Both the position numbers and the translations under genes were made by a program. The notes below the pieces were generated by a model. It was not told the DNA's origin. It saw nothing but the letters and a program-made list of their open reading frames with translations, and made no database searches. Of a stretch of 64,000 bases of DNA, positions 43,693 to 52,993 are shown piece by piece. The stretch covers positions 310,001 through 374,000 of the forward strand of contig CAWELC010000006.1 in the NCBI GenBank assembly GCA_963809875.1, written 5' to 3'. Numbering within the stretch: position 1 is the stretch's first letter; each line of letters opens with the position of its first letter. Source of the DNA: JAFGAS01 sp963809875 (GTDB lineage: Bacteria; Desulfobacterota; Zymogenia; Zymogenales; Zymogenaceae).

Positions 43693-44220
43693 ATGAATAA
43701 GACTATCCTCTTTTCCCGCGAGACGATCGAGCGGGCGGTTTCGGGGCTGGCCGGGCGGATCAATACGGACTACCGCGGGAGGTCCATCATCCTGGTGGGG
43801 ATCCTCAAGGGGAGCTTCGTCTTCATGGCCGACCTGATCCGCAAGCTCGACCTGGACGTGACGGTGGACTTCGTGGTCCTGGGCTCCTACGGCGCCGGCA
43901 CCACCACCTCCGGCGAGGTCAAGATGCTCAAGGACCTGTCGGCCCCCATCGAGGGAAAGGACGTGCTGATAGTGGAGGACATCGTCGATACCGGCATCAC
44001 CCTCAAATATTTCATGGATATCCTCAGGCGCCGGCGGCCCAAGACGCTGGCGATCTGCGCCCTGATCGACAAGTCGGCCCGGCGCGAGGTCGCCATCGAT
44101 GTCGATTACGTGGGCCTCGAGATGGACGACGGCTTCATCGTCGGCTACGGCATCGACTGCGACGAGAAGTTCCGCAACCTCCCGGAGATCTGGGTGATCC
44201 AGGAGGAAGAAAAGAAATAG
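43693..44220 (+). CDS. hpt: Hypoxanthine phosphoribosyltransferase
   Basis: Purine salvage: converts hypoxanthine or guanine plus PRPP to IMP or GMP. 175 residues. The PRPP motif is VLIVEDIVDTGITL (near residue 95), with LKGSFVFMADLIR (near residue 39) and VTVDFVVLGSYG upstream, and the substrate block ALIDKSARR. Length and motifs are standard. Divergent from the peptide transporter operon. Confidence 0.95.
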   Translation: MNKTILFSRETIERAVSGLAGRINTDYRGRSIILVGILKGSFVFMADLIRKLDLDVTVDFVVLGSYGAGTTTSGEVKMLKDLSAPIEGKDVLIVEDIVDTGITLKYFMDILRRRRPKTLAICALIDKSARREVAIDVDYVGLEMDDGFIVGYGIDCDEKFRNLPEIWVIQEEEKK

Positions 44221-44398
44221 GCGCGCCGACCTTTCGGCCGCGACGGAGGGGCATCGTACGGATGTCCGGAAGCGTCCGACGGAGATGTCCTGCCGCGAGG
44301 CGCGGGAGAGTCCTGTCCTAAAGTGCAGGAGGGTCATGCCCGGCGCGGCCTTCCGCTTATGCGGGGGCGTTGCCTTTCCGGGTGTCAGGAGGATCGCT

Positions 44399-44815
44399 GT
44401 GGGATTCGAATATAAGACCAAGACCGAGATCTACGGCTGGCCGCTGATCCACATTGCCTTCGGGCGCAACGAAAACGGCGGCTTTCGCATCGCCCGGGGG
44501 GTGATCGCGATCGGCCAGTTCGGGATCGGGCTCATTACGTTTGCCCAGCTGGGCCTGGGCCTCCTGTTCGGGTTCGGCCAGCTAATGGGGGGGCTTATCG
44601 CCATCGGACAGGTGGCTCCGGCCGTCATCTTCGGGATCGGGCAGCTCACGACGGGGCACGTGGCTATCGGCCAGCTGGCCATTGGCGACTGGGTGCTGGC
44701 CCAGATGGGCATCGGCGTCCACGTCTGGTCGACGACGACGGCCGATCCGGAGGCGGTGGCATACTTTACGGGGCTGTGGGATACGGTTCTCGCTGCGATC
44801 CGATCGATCTTTTAA
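44399..44815 (+). CDS. Membrane protein of IGQ repeats
   Basis: 138 residues from a GTG start with AGGAGG 6 bases before. After a short hydrophilic part (FEYKTKTEIYG), a run of about seven 11-12 residue repeats of the type IAIGQxxxG (AIGQFGIGLITF, AIGQVAPAVIFG, GIGQLTTGHVAIGQ, AIGDWVLAQMGIG). It may be a repeating beta-like solenoid or a membrane-associated layer; similar IGQ/AIG repeat proteins exist in many bacteria without a known role. The next two small genes follow on the same strand. Confidence 0.7.
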   Translation: MGFEYKTKTEIYGWPLIHIAFGRNENGGFRIARGVIAIGQFGIGLITFAQLGLGLLFGFGQLMGGLIAIGQVAPAVIFGIGQLTTGHVAIGQLAIGDWVLAQMGIGVHVWSTTTADPEAVAYFTGLWDTVLAAIRSIF

Positions 44816-44827
44816 GAAGACGATATC

Positions 44828-44975
44828 ATGGCGAGAGGACGGAAGACGCCGGAGGCAAAGGCGCTGCGCATCATCGCCGCGGGTCTCGTTTGCGTGGCTC
44901 GAGGTCGCCGGCGCGGTCTACGGTCTGGTGATCGAGCTGATCGTCACCAAGCTCCTCAAGGCCCCGATAGCCTGA
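44828..44975 (+). CDS. Small membrane protein, one frameshift
   Basis: About 48 residues: MARGRKTPEAKALRIIAAG then, after one extra base, SFAWLEVAGAVYGLVIELIV and TKLLKAPIA. A single long hydrophobic segment. It begins 12 bp after the stop of the IGQ protein. Function unknown; the frame break near 44885 was inferred from the hydrophobic continuation and is not certain. Confidence 0.5.
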
Positions 44976-45018
44976 GTTCGACCCACACATTTCCTACGTC
45001 TGTTTGAGAAGGGTTGCC

Positions 45019-45219
45019 ATGGCCGACCTCTCACCGGAGAGCGGTTCCGTTCAGTCGGAGAGCGGCGCCGAGTCCCCAAAGAAGAAGCGGACCTGCCTGG
45101 TCTGCGGTTGTATCGGGTGCCTTGCCGCCTTCATTATCGTCGGGACGCTCTCTGTCATCTTCTCCGGGTTCATGATAGAGCTCCTCCGCTCGCTTTTCGT
45201 CTCCACACAATCGATATAA
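45019..45219 (+). CDS. Small membrane protein with a cysteine-rich entry
   Basis: 66 residues: hydrophilic N-terminus, CLVCGCIGC at the membrane entry, one or two hydrophobic segments (LAAFIIVGTLSVIFSGFM). GAGAAGGG lies before the ATG. Part of a small cluster of uncharacterised membrane proteins. Confidence 0.6.
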   Translation: MADLSPESGSVQSESGAESPKKKRTCLVCGCIGCLAAFIIVGTLSVIFSGFMIELLRSLFVSTQSI

Positions 45220-45353
45220 GCGGCCGCCCTTCGGGAGAGACTGTCCCTGAACGACCTCAATAGCGGGGGCAGGACAAGGCAGCGCCCTGCTCTCGAACCG
45301 GGGGCAGGGCGCGTCCTTTCTCGGTCTCAGACGGGCAGATCACCGGCGGGGCA

Positions 45354-46454
45354 TCAGCGGTACCTCCCGTACTCCCGCGCGCACGTAATCATCATCCTGA
45401 GGTTTTCGGGCTTTGTGTTGGGCGGCGCCTCGCAGCCCGAGGAGAGGATGAAGCCGCCGCCCGGCGCGCAGTCGTCGATGAACTGCTTGCACTCCCGCTC
45501 CACTTCCCTGGTGGTGCCCATGGCCAGCGTCAGCGGCCCTACCATGCCCTTGATGCACATGATGTGCCCCACCGTCTTCTTTGCCCGCTTCATATCCGTG
45601 ACGTCCAGCTCCATGACGTACTTTTTCGGCGTCAGCTCCGTGAAGTGCTCAAGCAGCGGTCCCCAGTTTCCGTCAAGATGGAGCAGCACCTTGAACCCCG
45701 CCGCGGTGAACGCCTCGGCCATCTCCTTGTACCAGGGCCACTGGATCTTCTCGAAGATCTTGGGGTTCATAAAGCTGGTCGAGAACTTCAGGGACGGCAT
45801 GAAGATAAATTCGGCCTTGAGCAGCTTTGCCAGCTGGATCGATCGCTTGATGAAGACCTTGTTGTATTTCTCGTTGAGCTCGATGAGCTTTTCGGGACGC
45901 TTGGCGATGTCGATGAACCCCTGATTCGCCCTCAAAAAGAGCATGATTTCGGCCGGCGTATAGCAGACCATGTCCCCGAAGGGGACGACGTCCCATTCCT
46001 TCTTTACGACTTTCATCCAGCGCATATACTTTATGACGTCCAGGGTCAGGTTCTTGACGACGCGGCCCACGCCGACGCGTTTAAAGGTTCTCACGGCGGA
46101 GAATCCCTTTTTGAGGATCGTGTCGTAGAGGGTCTCGTCCCCCTGGGAAACCTCGAAGAACTGGGGAATGTTGTCCTCGGGGAAGCGCCAGTCGAAATAG
46201 AGCGCCGAATAGAGGACCGGATTGATGTTCGAGTAGGCCAGCATCATCGGGGCGAGGTTCATCACGTCAAGGCCGTTGTCATAAAACTCGAGGGTCTTCT
46301 TATTGGCCCGAAAACAGGTATCGACGTCCCATGCATAATCCTTGATCTTTACGCCCGCCGTGACGGCGTTGTGCCAGATCATGAAGGGGCCGACCGGGAC
46401 GTGATCGGGCTCCTGGAGGTTAATCGTCTTTTCAACCCGCTGCCGTGCGTTCAT
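45354..46454 (-). CDS. Uroporphyrinogen decarboxylase-family (MtaA-like) methyltransferase
   Basis: 366 residues. Start MNARQRVEKTINLQEPDHVP and GPFMIWHN is typical of the UroD fold; the C-terminal part shows AGFKVLLHLDGNWGPLLEHF, YVMELDVTDMKRAKKTVGHI and CIKGMVGPLTLAMGT, which align with cobalamin-dependent methyl-transfer relatives (MtaA/MtbA). FILSSGCEAPPNTKPENLRM carries the probable zinc-ligand cysteine. In anaerobes such enzymes move methyl groups from a corrinoid protein to CoM, H4F or thiols. No corrinoid protein is adjacent. Confidence 0.85.
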   Translation of the reverse strand: MNARQRVEKTINLQEPDHVPVGPFMIWHNAVTAGVKIKDYAWDVDTCFRANKKTLEFYDNGLDVMNLAPMMLAYSNINPVLYSALYFDWRFPEDNIPQFFEVSQGDETLYDTILKKGFSAVRTFKRVGVGRVVKNLTLDVIKYMRWMKVVKKEWDVVPFGDMVCYTPAEIMLFLRANQGFIDIAKRPEKLIELNEKYNKVFIKRSIQLAKLLKAEFIFMPSLKFSTSFMNPKIFEKIQWPWYKEMAEAFTAAGFKVLLHLDGNWGPLLEHFTELTPKKYVMELDVTDMKRAKKTVGHIMCIKGMVGPLTLAMGTTREVERECKQFIDDCAPGGGFILSSGCEAPPNTKPENLRMMITCAREYGRYR

Positions 46455-46511
46455 TCTGAATATCTCCCTATGGTGGATATAAACGAAGGATATTCGAACA
46501 TTGCAGAAAGT

Positions 46512-47585
46512 CTAATAGTCGCTGGCCCAGGTGGTCTTAGCCAGGGAGATGCCGTCCCGAAAGGTATTCTTGACCTGGTACATGGCCTTGTCCGCCTCGC
46601 CGATCAGCTCCTGGTAATTTGAGGCGTCCTCGGGGATCGACGCGACGCCGAAGCTCGCCGTCAGCTTGATATTGAGTCCCTCTACGGTCAAAAACCGGGT
46701 TTCCTTGATCTTTGACCTGAGATGCTTGGCGACCTCATAGGCGCGGGCCTTGTCGGTCTTCGGCAGGATGATGACGAATTCGTCGCCGCCGTAGCGAATC
46801 CCCTTTTGCGTGCTTTTCAGGTTGCCTTTGATTACCTCGCCCAGCTCCCGGAGTGTCTTGCTTCCGATGAGGTGGCCGAATTTATCGTTGATGTTCTTGA
46901 AATAGTCCAGGTCTATGAAGATCATCGACACCTGGCTCAGGTCCCTGAGCTCCTCCTCTCCTTCTCCGTTGAGGAGCTGGTGGAGATAGCGGGAATTATA
47001 GAGCCCGGTCAGCTCGTCGGTCAGGATGAGCCGCTTGGCAAGCTCGTAGTAGCGGGCGTTTTCCAGCGCGATGGCGGTATAGTCGGCGAGGATCGAGAGT
47101 ATGCGCAGGTCATCCTGGGTGAACTCCTTGTCGTCGCAATAGTTCACGAGCTCGATGACGCCGATGGTCTTGTCCTTGCTGATGACCGGCACGCAGACGA
47201 TGGATTTCGTCTTGAATTGGGACAGCTCGTCGGCCTTGGGTGAAAACCGGGGGTCCTTGGAGACATCGGGGACGAGAACCGAGGCGCCGTGTTCGGCGAC
47301 CCAGCCGGCAATCCCCTCGCCGACCTTCAGCCTCAGTTTGCGGATCTTCTCGGTGGTTTCTCCTGTTTCCCCGACGATAATCTCGAAATAGAGCTCGTTC
47401 TTCTCCTCGTCGACCAACAGGAGAGACCAGTTTTTCGGCTGGAGGAGGAAACTGATCTGCTGCATGATGATGGAGAGGATCTCTTTGACGTCGAGACTCG
47501 AGGTGAGGGCACGTCCAATCTCATTGATCGTGGTGAGTTCTTCGTTTCTTTTTTTGACCTGTTCCCAGAAGTGCGAATCTTCCAT
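46512..47585 (-). CDS. GAF-domain diguanylate cyclase
   Basis: 357 residues. An N-terminal coiled coil, a GAF domain (about residues 20-170, with FLLQPKNWSLLLVD and KTIGVIELVNY), and a GGDEF domain from about residue 190 (LTDELTGLYNSRYLHQLLNG; FIDLDYFKNINDKFGHLIGS; RYGGDEFVIILP). The GGDEF motif is intact and no I-site RxxD is clear just before it. It should make c-di-GMP in response to an unknown GAF ligand or redox signal. Cytoplasmic. Confidence 0.92.
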   Translation of the reverse strand: MEDSHFWEQVKKRNEELTTINEIGRALTSSLDVKEILSIIMQQISFLLQPKNWSLLLVDEEKNELYFEIIVGETGETTEKIRKLRLKVGEGIAGWVAEHGASVLVPDVSKDPRFSPKADELSQFKTKSIVCVPVISKDKTIGVIELVNYCDDKEFTQDDLRILSILADYTAIALENARYYELAKRLILTDELTGLYNSRYLHQLLNGEGEEELRDLSQVSMIFIDLDYFKNINDKFGHLIGSKTLRELGEVIKGNLKSTQKGIRYGGDEFVIILPKTDKARAYEVAKHLRSKIKETRFLTVEGLNIKLTASFGVASIPEDASNYQELIGEADKAMYQVKNTFRDGISLAKTTWASDY

Positions 47586-47756
47586 GATTGGACAAGAGCC
47601 CTATTGACATATAAAAAACCACATTTTATTATAGCGTCGAACTATTTGAAATACAAGTATATATCTCCGGCGGGGCCATTTTTGCTTGTAAAAAGTTTCC
47701 CGGATGATATAATTGACGCATTACTCCACTCGGATTAACCGAAAGAGGGAGGCCCC

Positions 47757-49115
47757 ATGATTGTAGAGTGCTCCCATTGCCATACTAAATTCAATCTCCC
47801 CGACGACAAAGTCAAACCCGAGGGAGTCAAGATCCGGTGCACCCGCTGTAAGAACGTCTTCGAGGTCTTACCGCCCGGGCACACTGCTCCCCCGGAGGAT
47901 TCTTTTTCCGCCGGCTCCGACGATCTTTCAGGTTTTGACGACGACGGCGGCGATCTCTCCTCGGATAGCGCCGCCGATTCGGACGTCACCGGAGATATTG
48001 ACCAGGACCTGGGAGGAGACGATTTCGGCCTGGATGCCAGCGATTCCGACTTCGACCTGGATTCCGACCTTGATATCGGTGACCAAGACCAGAAGAGCGC
48101 CGATTCCGATTCCCTCGAATTTGAGATGGACTCAGACGCCGGGACGGCAGCCGGTCCCGATCGGGCCCCGGCCTCGACCGGCCCGGTGAAGTCGGCGGCG
48201 GCTGCTGAAAGCGACTTTGACCTCGATAAGGACCTCGATAGCGACCTGGGCGATCTCGATCTCTCCTTTGATGACGCCCCGGCGCCCGCGGCCGCCGAGA
48301 CTACCGCGACCAGGGGGGCGGCGCCGGGCGCCGCCACCGATTTCGACCTGTCCTTCGGCGAGGCGCCCGCGCCCAAGGGTACGGCCGTACCACCGATTCC
48401 GGCGTCCCAACCCATCGCCGGAACGACGGCGGGCAATGATTTCGCTATCGGTGACGACTCGCTCCTGGGGGGGAAAGACGATCTGGGCTTCAGCGACTCG
48501 ATCGGCATCGAGAGTCGGGACGCTCCCTTCGGGGATATGGAAGAACCGATGCCGATGGCCCGAACCAAGAAGAAGGCCGCGCGAAGAAGCCCTCTGACGG
48601 TCGCCGCCCTCATCCTCCTGTTCCTTCTCGCGGGTGGATACTGGGTCTATTCCGCCTACTTCAGCAAAGGATTCGATCCCGAAAAAATACTCTCCCTCTT
48701 TTCCGGCACGGAAGACCCCCTGGCGAACCTCGAAAACGCCGAGATGAAGATGCACTACTACTACGTCGTTAACAGCCAAGCGGGCAAGATCCTGGTGCTG
48801 GAAGGCGCGGTCATTAATCACTCCACGTACGATAAGGGACGCATCAAGGTCAAGGTCACCCTCTACGACAAGAACGGGAAAGCGCTGGGAACGTCGGAGT
48901 CCTACTGCGGCAATGTCCTGGAACTGAAGGAGCTCGAAACGCTGCCGAAGAAGGATATCATCAAACTGCTGTCGGTCCAGTCGGGCAAGAAGTTCGACAA
49001 CGCGCACATCAAATCCAACGAATCCATCCCCTATATGCTGGCCGTCTTCTCGGTCCCCGCGGGCACCGAGGGCTTCGTGGTGACCGTGGTCGGCGCCCAG
49101 AACGTGGGGGAATAG
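47757..49115 (+). CDS. MJ0042 zinc-ribbon protein with DUF3426-like periplasmic domain
   Basis: 452 residues. Zinc ribbon at the N-terminus (CSHCHTKFNLPDDKVKPEGV, CTRC), then a 200-residue acidic, Asp/Ser-rich linker, one membrane helix (LTVAALILLFLLAGGYWVYS near residue 290), and a C-terminal periplasmic domain (VVNSQAGKILVLEGAVINH; VKVTLYDKNGKALGTSESYC) as in DUF3426 proteins. The Asp/Ser region is imperfectly repetitive (DSDFDLDSDLDIGD, ESDFDLDKDLDSDLGDLDLS). GAGGGAGG precedes the ATG. Function unknown; related in plan to the frameshifted protein at 19176. Confidence 0.88.
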   Translation: MIVECSHCHTKFNLPDDKVKPEGVKIRCTRCKNVFEVLPPGHTAPPEDSFSAGSDDLSGFDDDGGDLSSDSAADSDVTGDIDQDLGGDDFGLDASDSDFDLDSDLDIGDQDQKSADSDSLEFEMDSDAGTAAGPDRAPASTGPVKSAAAAESDFDLDKDLDSDLGDLDLSFDDAPAPAAAETTATRGAAPGAATDFDLSFGEAPAPKGTAVPPIPASQPIAGTTAGNDFAIGDDSLLGGKDDLGFSDSIGIESRDAPFGDMEEPMPMARTKKKAARRSPLTVAALILLFLLAGGYWVYSAYFSKGFDPEKILSLFSGTEDPLANLENAEMKMHYYYVVNSQAGKILVLEGAVINHSTYDKGRIKVKVTLYDKNGKALGTSESYCGNVLELKELETLPKKDIIKLLSVQSGKKFDNAHIKSNESIPYMLAVFSVPAGTEGFVVTVVGAQNVGE

Positions 49116-49253
49116 AGGTCCGGGGCGGGCGACCCCCTCAACCGGCCATCCGCCCCCTTTTGAGGGAGAAGGAGCCGAGATTCGCCGAAAGATGCTCCGC
49201 CCCCCAAATAAAGGGATATCCATCACCCCCGCCCTGTCGCGCGGTCAAAATAT

Positions 49254-49282
49254 TTTACAATGCACCCCCACAATGGTATAGT
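49254..49282 (+). promoter_or_regulatory. Promoter of the ABC-class ATPase gene
   Basis: TTTACA, 17 bases, TATAGT. The predicted start point (about 49289-49290) coincides with an ATG at 49290 and lies after the ATG at 49260. Confidence 0.6.
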
Positions 49283-49289
49283 AGTTAAG

Positions 49290-51026
49290 ATGATTTCGGA
49301 GAGTGTGCTGAAACCGAAGGAAGATCTCCATTCGACCCTCACCCGGATCGACCGAAGGGGATATAAGGCCTACGGAGATATCCGTGGCGCTTACGACTTT
49401 GGAAGATATACCCTGACCGTGGACCACGTCCAGGGTGATCCCTTCGCGACGCCCTCGCGCCTGAGCGTTCGTGTCGCCCGAAAAGACACCGGTTTTGATC
49501 CGGCCCTCTTTTCCGGTTCGGTCCGGACGATGGCCGCGGGCGACTTCCTGACGCGCCGGTTTGACCGCGCCGTCGCCCGGAGCGTGAAAGGGCGGCGGGG
49601 AATGGGGACGAGCGGGCTGGTGGCGGTCGAGGCGGGGGGACAGGAAATCCTCCTCAGAAACTCGTGCGTCATCGACGAACGTTTCATCGAGGTTCGCTTT
49701 GTTGTCGGACTGCCCGCAGCCGGCAGGAGCGTGCTGGGTCGCGAGGCGATCGAGATCTTATTTGTTGAGGTTCCCGCCGTCGTTGCCGAGTCCCTCTTTG
49801 CCGACCGGGTCGACGGCCGCGCCTTCACTGAGCACGTCCAGACGGTTGAGGACTACCTCCATCTGAGGGGACGCCTGCGGGAGTTGAATCTTGCGGCATT
49901 CGTGGCCGACGGGTCGCTCCTGGCCAGGAACAGCGGCGTCGACGACCGGCCGCTCGCGCGGGGCGGGGTGCCTTTCGTATCGCCTCCGTCGCTGCGGGTC
50001 GCCGTAACGCTCCCCCACCGGGGAGAGCTCACCGGTATGGGGATTCCCCGGGGGGTGACACTCATCGTCGGTGGAGGGTTCCATGGAAAATCGACCCTTC
50101 TTTCCGCCCTCGAGCGAGCGGTCTACCCCCATGTGCCGGGCGACGGCAGACAGATGGTTGTCGCCGATCCCACGGCGGTCAAAATCCGCGCCGAGGACGG
50201 CAGGTATGTCCAGAAGGTCGATATCAGCCCCTTCATCACGAACCTCCCCCTCGGCAAGGATACCGTGGGCTTTTGTTCGGACAACGCCAGCGGGTCCACC
50301 TCCCAGGCCGCCAATATCATGGAGGCGCTCGAGGCGGGATCCAGGCTGTTGCTGATGGACGAGGATACGTCGGCCACCAATTTCATGATCCGCGACGGAC
50401 GCATGCAGCAACTGATCTCGAAAGACAAGGAGCCGATTACGCCCTTTGTGGATAAAGTCAAGAAACTCTTCGAAGATCACGGGGTCTCGACGATCCTCGT
50501 GATGGGCGGAAGCGGCGATTACTTCGACGTGGCCGATACGATCATCGCCATGGATACGTATCTGCCGATGGACGTCGGCGCCCGGGCAAAGGGAATTTCC
50601 GCGCTGCACCGCGCCGAGCGGCACGACGAGGGGGGCGCAAGGTTCGGGGATATCACCAGGCGCTCGCCCGATCCCTCCTCCTTTGACCCGTCCCGGGGAA
50701 GACGCGAGGTCAAGATCGACGCCAAGGGGCGAAACAAGATCCTCTACGGGACCCTCGAGATAGACCTGGACGGGCTGCCGCAGCTCGTGGACAGGGCACA
50801 GACCCGGGCCGTCGGCGCGCTCATCCATAGATATGCGACAGAATACGCCCCCGGCGCGCACGACCTCATCGACGGGCTGGGGCGCATACTGGACGATGTG
50901 GAAAAGCAGGGTCTTGATATCCTGGTCCCTCATAAGACGGGTGATCTGGCCTGCCCCCGGCTTTTGGAGGCGGCCGGAGCGGTCAACAGGATGAGAACGC
51001 TGGTTGTACGGGAGAAACGACCATGA
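49290..51026 (+). CDS. Predicted ABC-class ATPase (PF09818 type)
   Basis: About 578 residues. Nucleotide-binding region from near residue 255: Walker A-like VGGGFHGKSTLLSALERAVY, a signature-like NASGSTSQAANIMEALEAGS, Walker B RLLLMDEDTSATNFMI and a downstream switch-like VMGGSGDYFDVADT. This is the stand-alone family of ABC-class ATPases with no transporter; function is unknown, perhaps RNA-related. ATG 49290 is preferred over 49260 because the latter would lie within the promoter spacer; no ribosome-binding site is evident, so the message may be leaderless. The stop overlaps the next start (ATGA). Confidence 0.85.
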   Translation: MISESVLKPKEDLHSTLTRIDRRGYKAYGDIRGAYDFGRYTLTVDHVQGDPFATPSRLSVRVARKDTGFDPALFSGSVRTMAAGDFLTRRFDRAVARSVKGRRGMGTSGLVAVEAGGQEILLRNSCVIDERFIEVRFVVGLPAAGRSVLGREAIEILFVEVPAVVAESLFADRVDGRAFTEHVQTVEDYLHLRGRLRELNLAAFVADGSLLARNSGVDDRPLARGGVPFVSPPSLRVAVTLPHRGELTGMGIPRGVTLIVGGGFHGKSTLLSALERAVYPHVPGDGRQMVVADPTAVKIRAEDGRYVQKVDISPFITNLPLGKDTVGFCSDNASGSTSQAANIMEALEAGSRLLLMDEDTSATNFMIRDGRMQQLISKDKEPITPFVDKVKKLFEDHGVSTILVMGGSGDYFDVADTIIAMDTYLPMDVGARAKGISALHRAERHDEGGARFGDITRRSPDPSSFDPSRGRREVKIDAKGRNKILYGTLEIDLDGLPQLVDRAQTRAVGALIHRYATEYAPGAHDLIDGLGRILDDVEKQGLDILVPHKTGDLACPRLLEAAGAVNRMRTLVVREKRP

Positions 51027-51895
51027 GTGACAGTGATACGATCTTTTTCGAGACCCTGGCCGAGAATCTCGAAAGCAGCGTCCGATTTGTGGACAAGGAC
51101 AAGCGCATCGTTTATATCAACCCCTACGGCGAGCGGCTCCTCGGTTACTCGATGGCGGAGGTCGTCGGGAAGCGATGCGGCGATTTCACCCCGAAACATA
51201 CCGATGGTGACGGGGCCAGCCTCTGTGAAACGATGTGTCTTCTGGACTGGTCACTCAAGAAGGGTAAGATCTACGAAGGCCGCAACTTCTTTCGTGACCG
51301 AAAGAACAATATCTTCCCGGTGGAAATCAGGGTGCTGCCGGTTCGCGACACGGCCGGCGGCGTCATGGGTGTCGTGGAGATCATGCGGGACGACCGGCCG
51401 CGCCTGGAACTCGAAGAGCTCAGGCGCGACATCCAGCGGATGATACCGGTGGACCTGCTGACGGGACTTTACACCCGGCACAAGATCATGGAGTATTTTG
51501 AGGTGAAGGTCGAGAACGCCGTGCGATACGGATCGCCCCTCGGGGTGATGATGGCCTCCGTGAGCGACCTGGAGCCGATCAAAAAGGAGTTCGGCGGCAA
51601 GAAGGCCGAAGAGGTAATGCAGCGGGTCGGTTATCTCTTCCGGATGAACATGCGCCGGGGAGACATCAGCGGGCGGTTCGGACCGGAACAGCTGCTGGTG
51701 CTGCTGCCGAACACAAAAGAGGAGGAGACCCGCGCAGCCTCACGAAAGATGAAGCGGATCATCGAGGAGGACTCGACCCTCGTCATCCCCAAGCGGATAA
51801 TGATCAAGATAGGTACGGCACAATACAGCCAGGACGATACCGTGACGACCCTCCTCTCTCGCGCCCAGAAGGAGATGGAAGAGGATCAGAACTGA
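51023..51895 (+). CDS. PAS-domain protein with a degenerate GGDEF domain
   Basis: 290 residues. A PAS domain (about 10-120: RFVDKDKRIVYINPYGERLL; NNIFPVEIRVLPVRD) including CETMCLLDW, then a GGDEF-like fold from about residue 135 (VDLLTGLYTRHKIMEYFEVK; LFRMNMRRGDISGRF). The catalytic GGDEF reads FGPEQLLVL, so cyclase activity is not expected; it may bind c-di-GMP or act as a scaffold. It overlaps the ABC-class ATPase gene by four bases (ATGA), indicating a coupled pair. Confidence 0.88.
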   Translation: MSDSDTIFFETLAENLESSVRFVDKDKRIVYINPYGERLLGYSMAEVVGKRCGDFTPKHTDGDGASLCETMCLLDWSLKKGKIYEGRNFFRDRKNNIFPVEIRVLPVRDTAGGVMGVVEIMRDDRPRLELEELRRDIQRMIPVDLLTGLYTRHKIMEYFEVKVENAVRYGSPLGVMMASVSDLEPIKKEFGGKKAEEVMQRVGYLFRMNMRRGDISGRFGPEQLLVLLPNTKEEETRAASRKMKRIIEEDSTLVIPKRIMIKIGTAQYSQDDTVTTLLSRAQKEMEEDQN

Positions 51896-51949
51896 GGTCG
51901 GCCGAACCGCGTCAGCCCTTTCACTCCGAACCGCGGCCTTCTTTACCCC

Positions 51950-52990
51950 CTACCGCGCCTCCCCCTTAAAAGCCCCGTCAAAAAACGGACGTGCCCCCCG
52001 GGCCGACTCTTCGGGCCGGATGATCGTCAGGACTTCGTGGTGGAGCATCTCGAAGTAGTTGACGTCGCTGGCGCCGACCGGCGGCAAGAGAGTGCGGGGC
52101 ACAATGCGCGCGTGCGTCGGGAAAGCGTGGCTGTCCGTCGGAGCCGAATAGAGGGACATGTTGAAGCTCGCGAAGTTTATGGAGGCCAGGTATTTCAGGA
52201 CGGCGGCCATTCCGCGGGCGAAGCCCGCGATGACGGACTCGGTGGCCTCGGTGATCGGGCCGGGGTCCTTAAAGACCGCCAGAAACTCGGTGATGCCCAT
52301 GGGGGCGAACGAACAGAGCCAGGCAATGTTGCCGTCCTCGAAGACGAAGCGCTCCTGACGTCCTTTCTCCTGCCCGATCAGGTCCGTGAAATAGTCGGTT
52401 CCGTGCGCCTTGGTGTACTCGAGGCAGAGCCGGGCGTGCTCCCGCTGATAATTGGTGGGGAGGTCCCCCGCGACGAGCTGGATATGGGGATGCAGGATGC
52501 TGCCGCCCGCCGTCGGCATATAATTCATATTGACCGAGAGATACGCGCACGCGGCGTGGCGCGCGTTTATCAGCCCGAGATATTCCCGGCCCGCCAGGAT
52601 GCCGTCTTCGAGCTCCCGGAGTTCAAACGCCTCCATCTTTACATAGTGCCCCTCCGTCACGACGGCAACGGCGCTGTGGGCGTCATACGGGAAGGCGTTC
52701 GGAAAGACCACGGTGTTGCCCCGGATCAACCTCCCCTCCGGCACTATGTCCTCCGGGAACCGCGGCGTCCTTTCAAAGACTGCCGGCCTGCAAAACGGAC
52801 AGAACTGCCGGGTCACTTCGGCAAGCTGACTCTGGTCGGGAGGCGGGGGGAGAGCCACGGGAAAGTAGATGATCCGTGACGACCTTCCCGAGAGGGGATC
52901 GATTCGGATCTCGGTGGGTCGTTCGGTTTTCTGAAAGTTGTTGAAGGGATCGTAAAAGAGCGCGTTTCTCGTAACGGATCGAAATTCCAT
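51950..52990 (-). CDS. Galactose-1-phosphate uridylyltransferase-like HIT protein
   Basis: 346 residues. CPFC (near residue 63) and a second cluster correspond to the zinc site of GalT; the nucleophilic histidine block is GGSILHPHIQLVAGD (near residue 163), with the HPHxQ order characteristic of GalT; FNMSLYSAPT and HARIVPR near the end give the C-terminal part. Converts nucleotide sugars and hexose phosphates in known members; the actual sugar is unknown. Its ATG is 3 bases after the stop of the DedA gene, so the two are coupled. Confidence 0.85.
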   Translation of the reverse strand: MEFRSVTRNALFYDPFNNFQKTERPTEIRIDPLSGRSSRIIYFPVALPPPPDQSQLAEVTRQFCPFCRPAVFERTPRFPEDIVPEGRLIRGNTVVFPNAFPYDAHSAVAVVTEGHYVKMEAFELRELEDGILAGREYLGLINARHAACAYLSVNMNYMPTAGGSILHPHIQLVAGDLPTNYQREHARLCLEYTKAHGTDYFTDLIGQEKGRQERFVFEDGNIAWLCSFAPMGITEFLAVFKDPGPITEATESVIAGFARGMAAVLKYLASINFASFNMSLYSAPTDSHAFPTHARIVPRTLLPPVGASDVNYFEMLHHEVLTIIRPEESARGARPFFDGAFKGEAR

Positions 52991-52993
52991 GTG

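Noticed and set aside
51023..51895. PAS-GGDEF protein as an active diguanylate cyclase
   Set aside because: The catalytic motif is FGPEQ rather than GGDEF/GGEEF.
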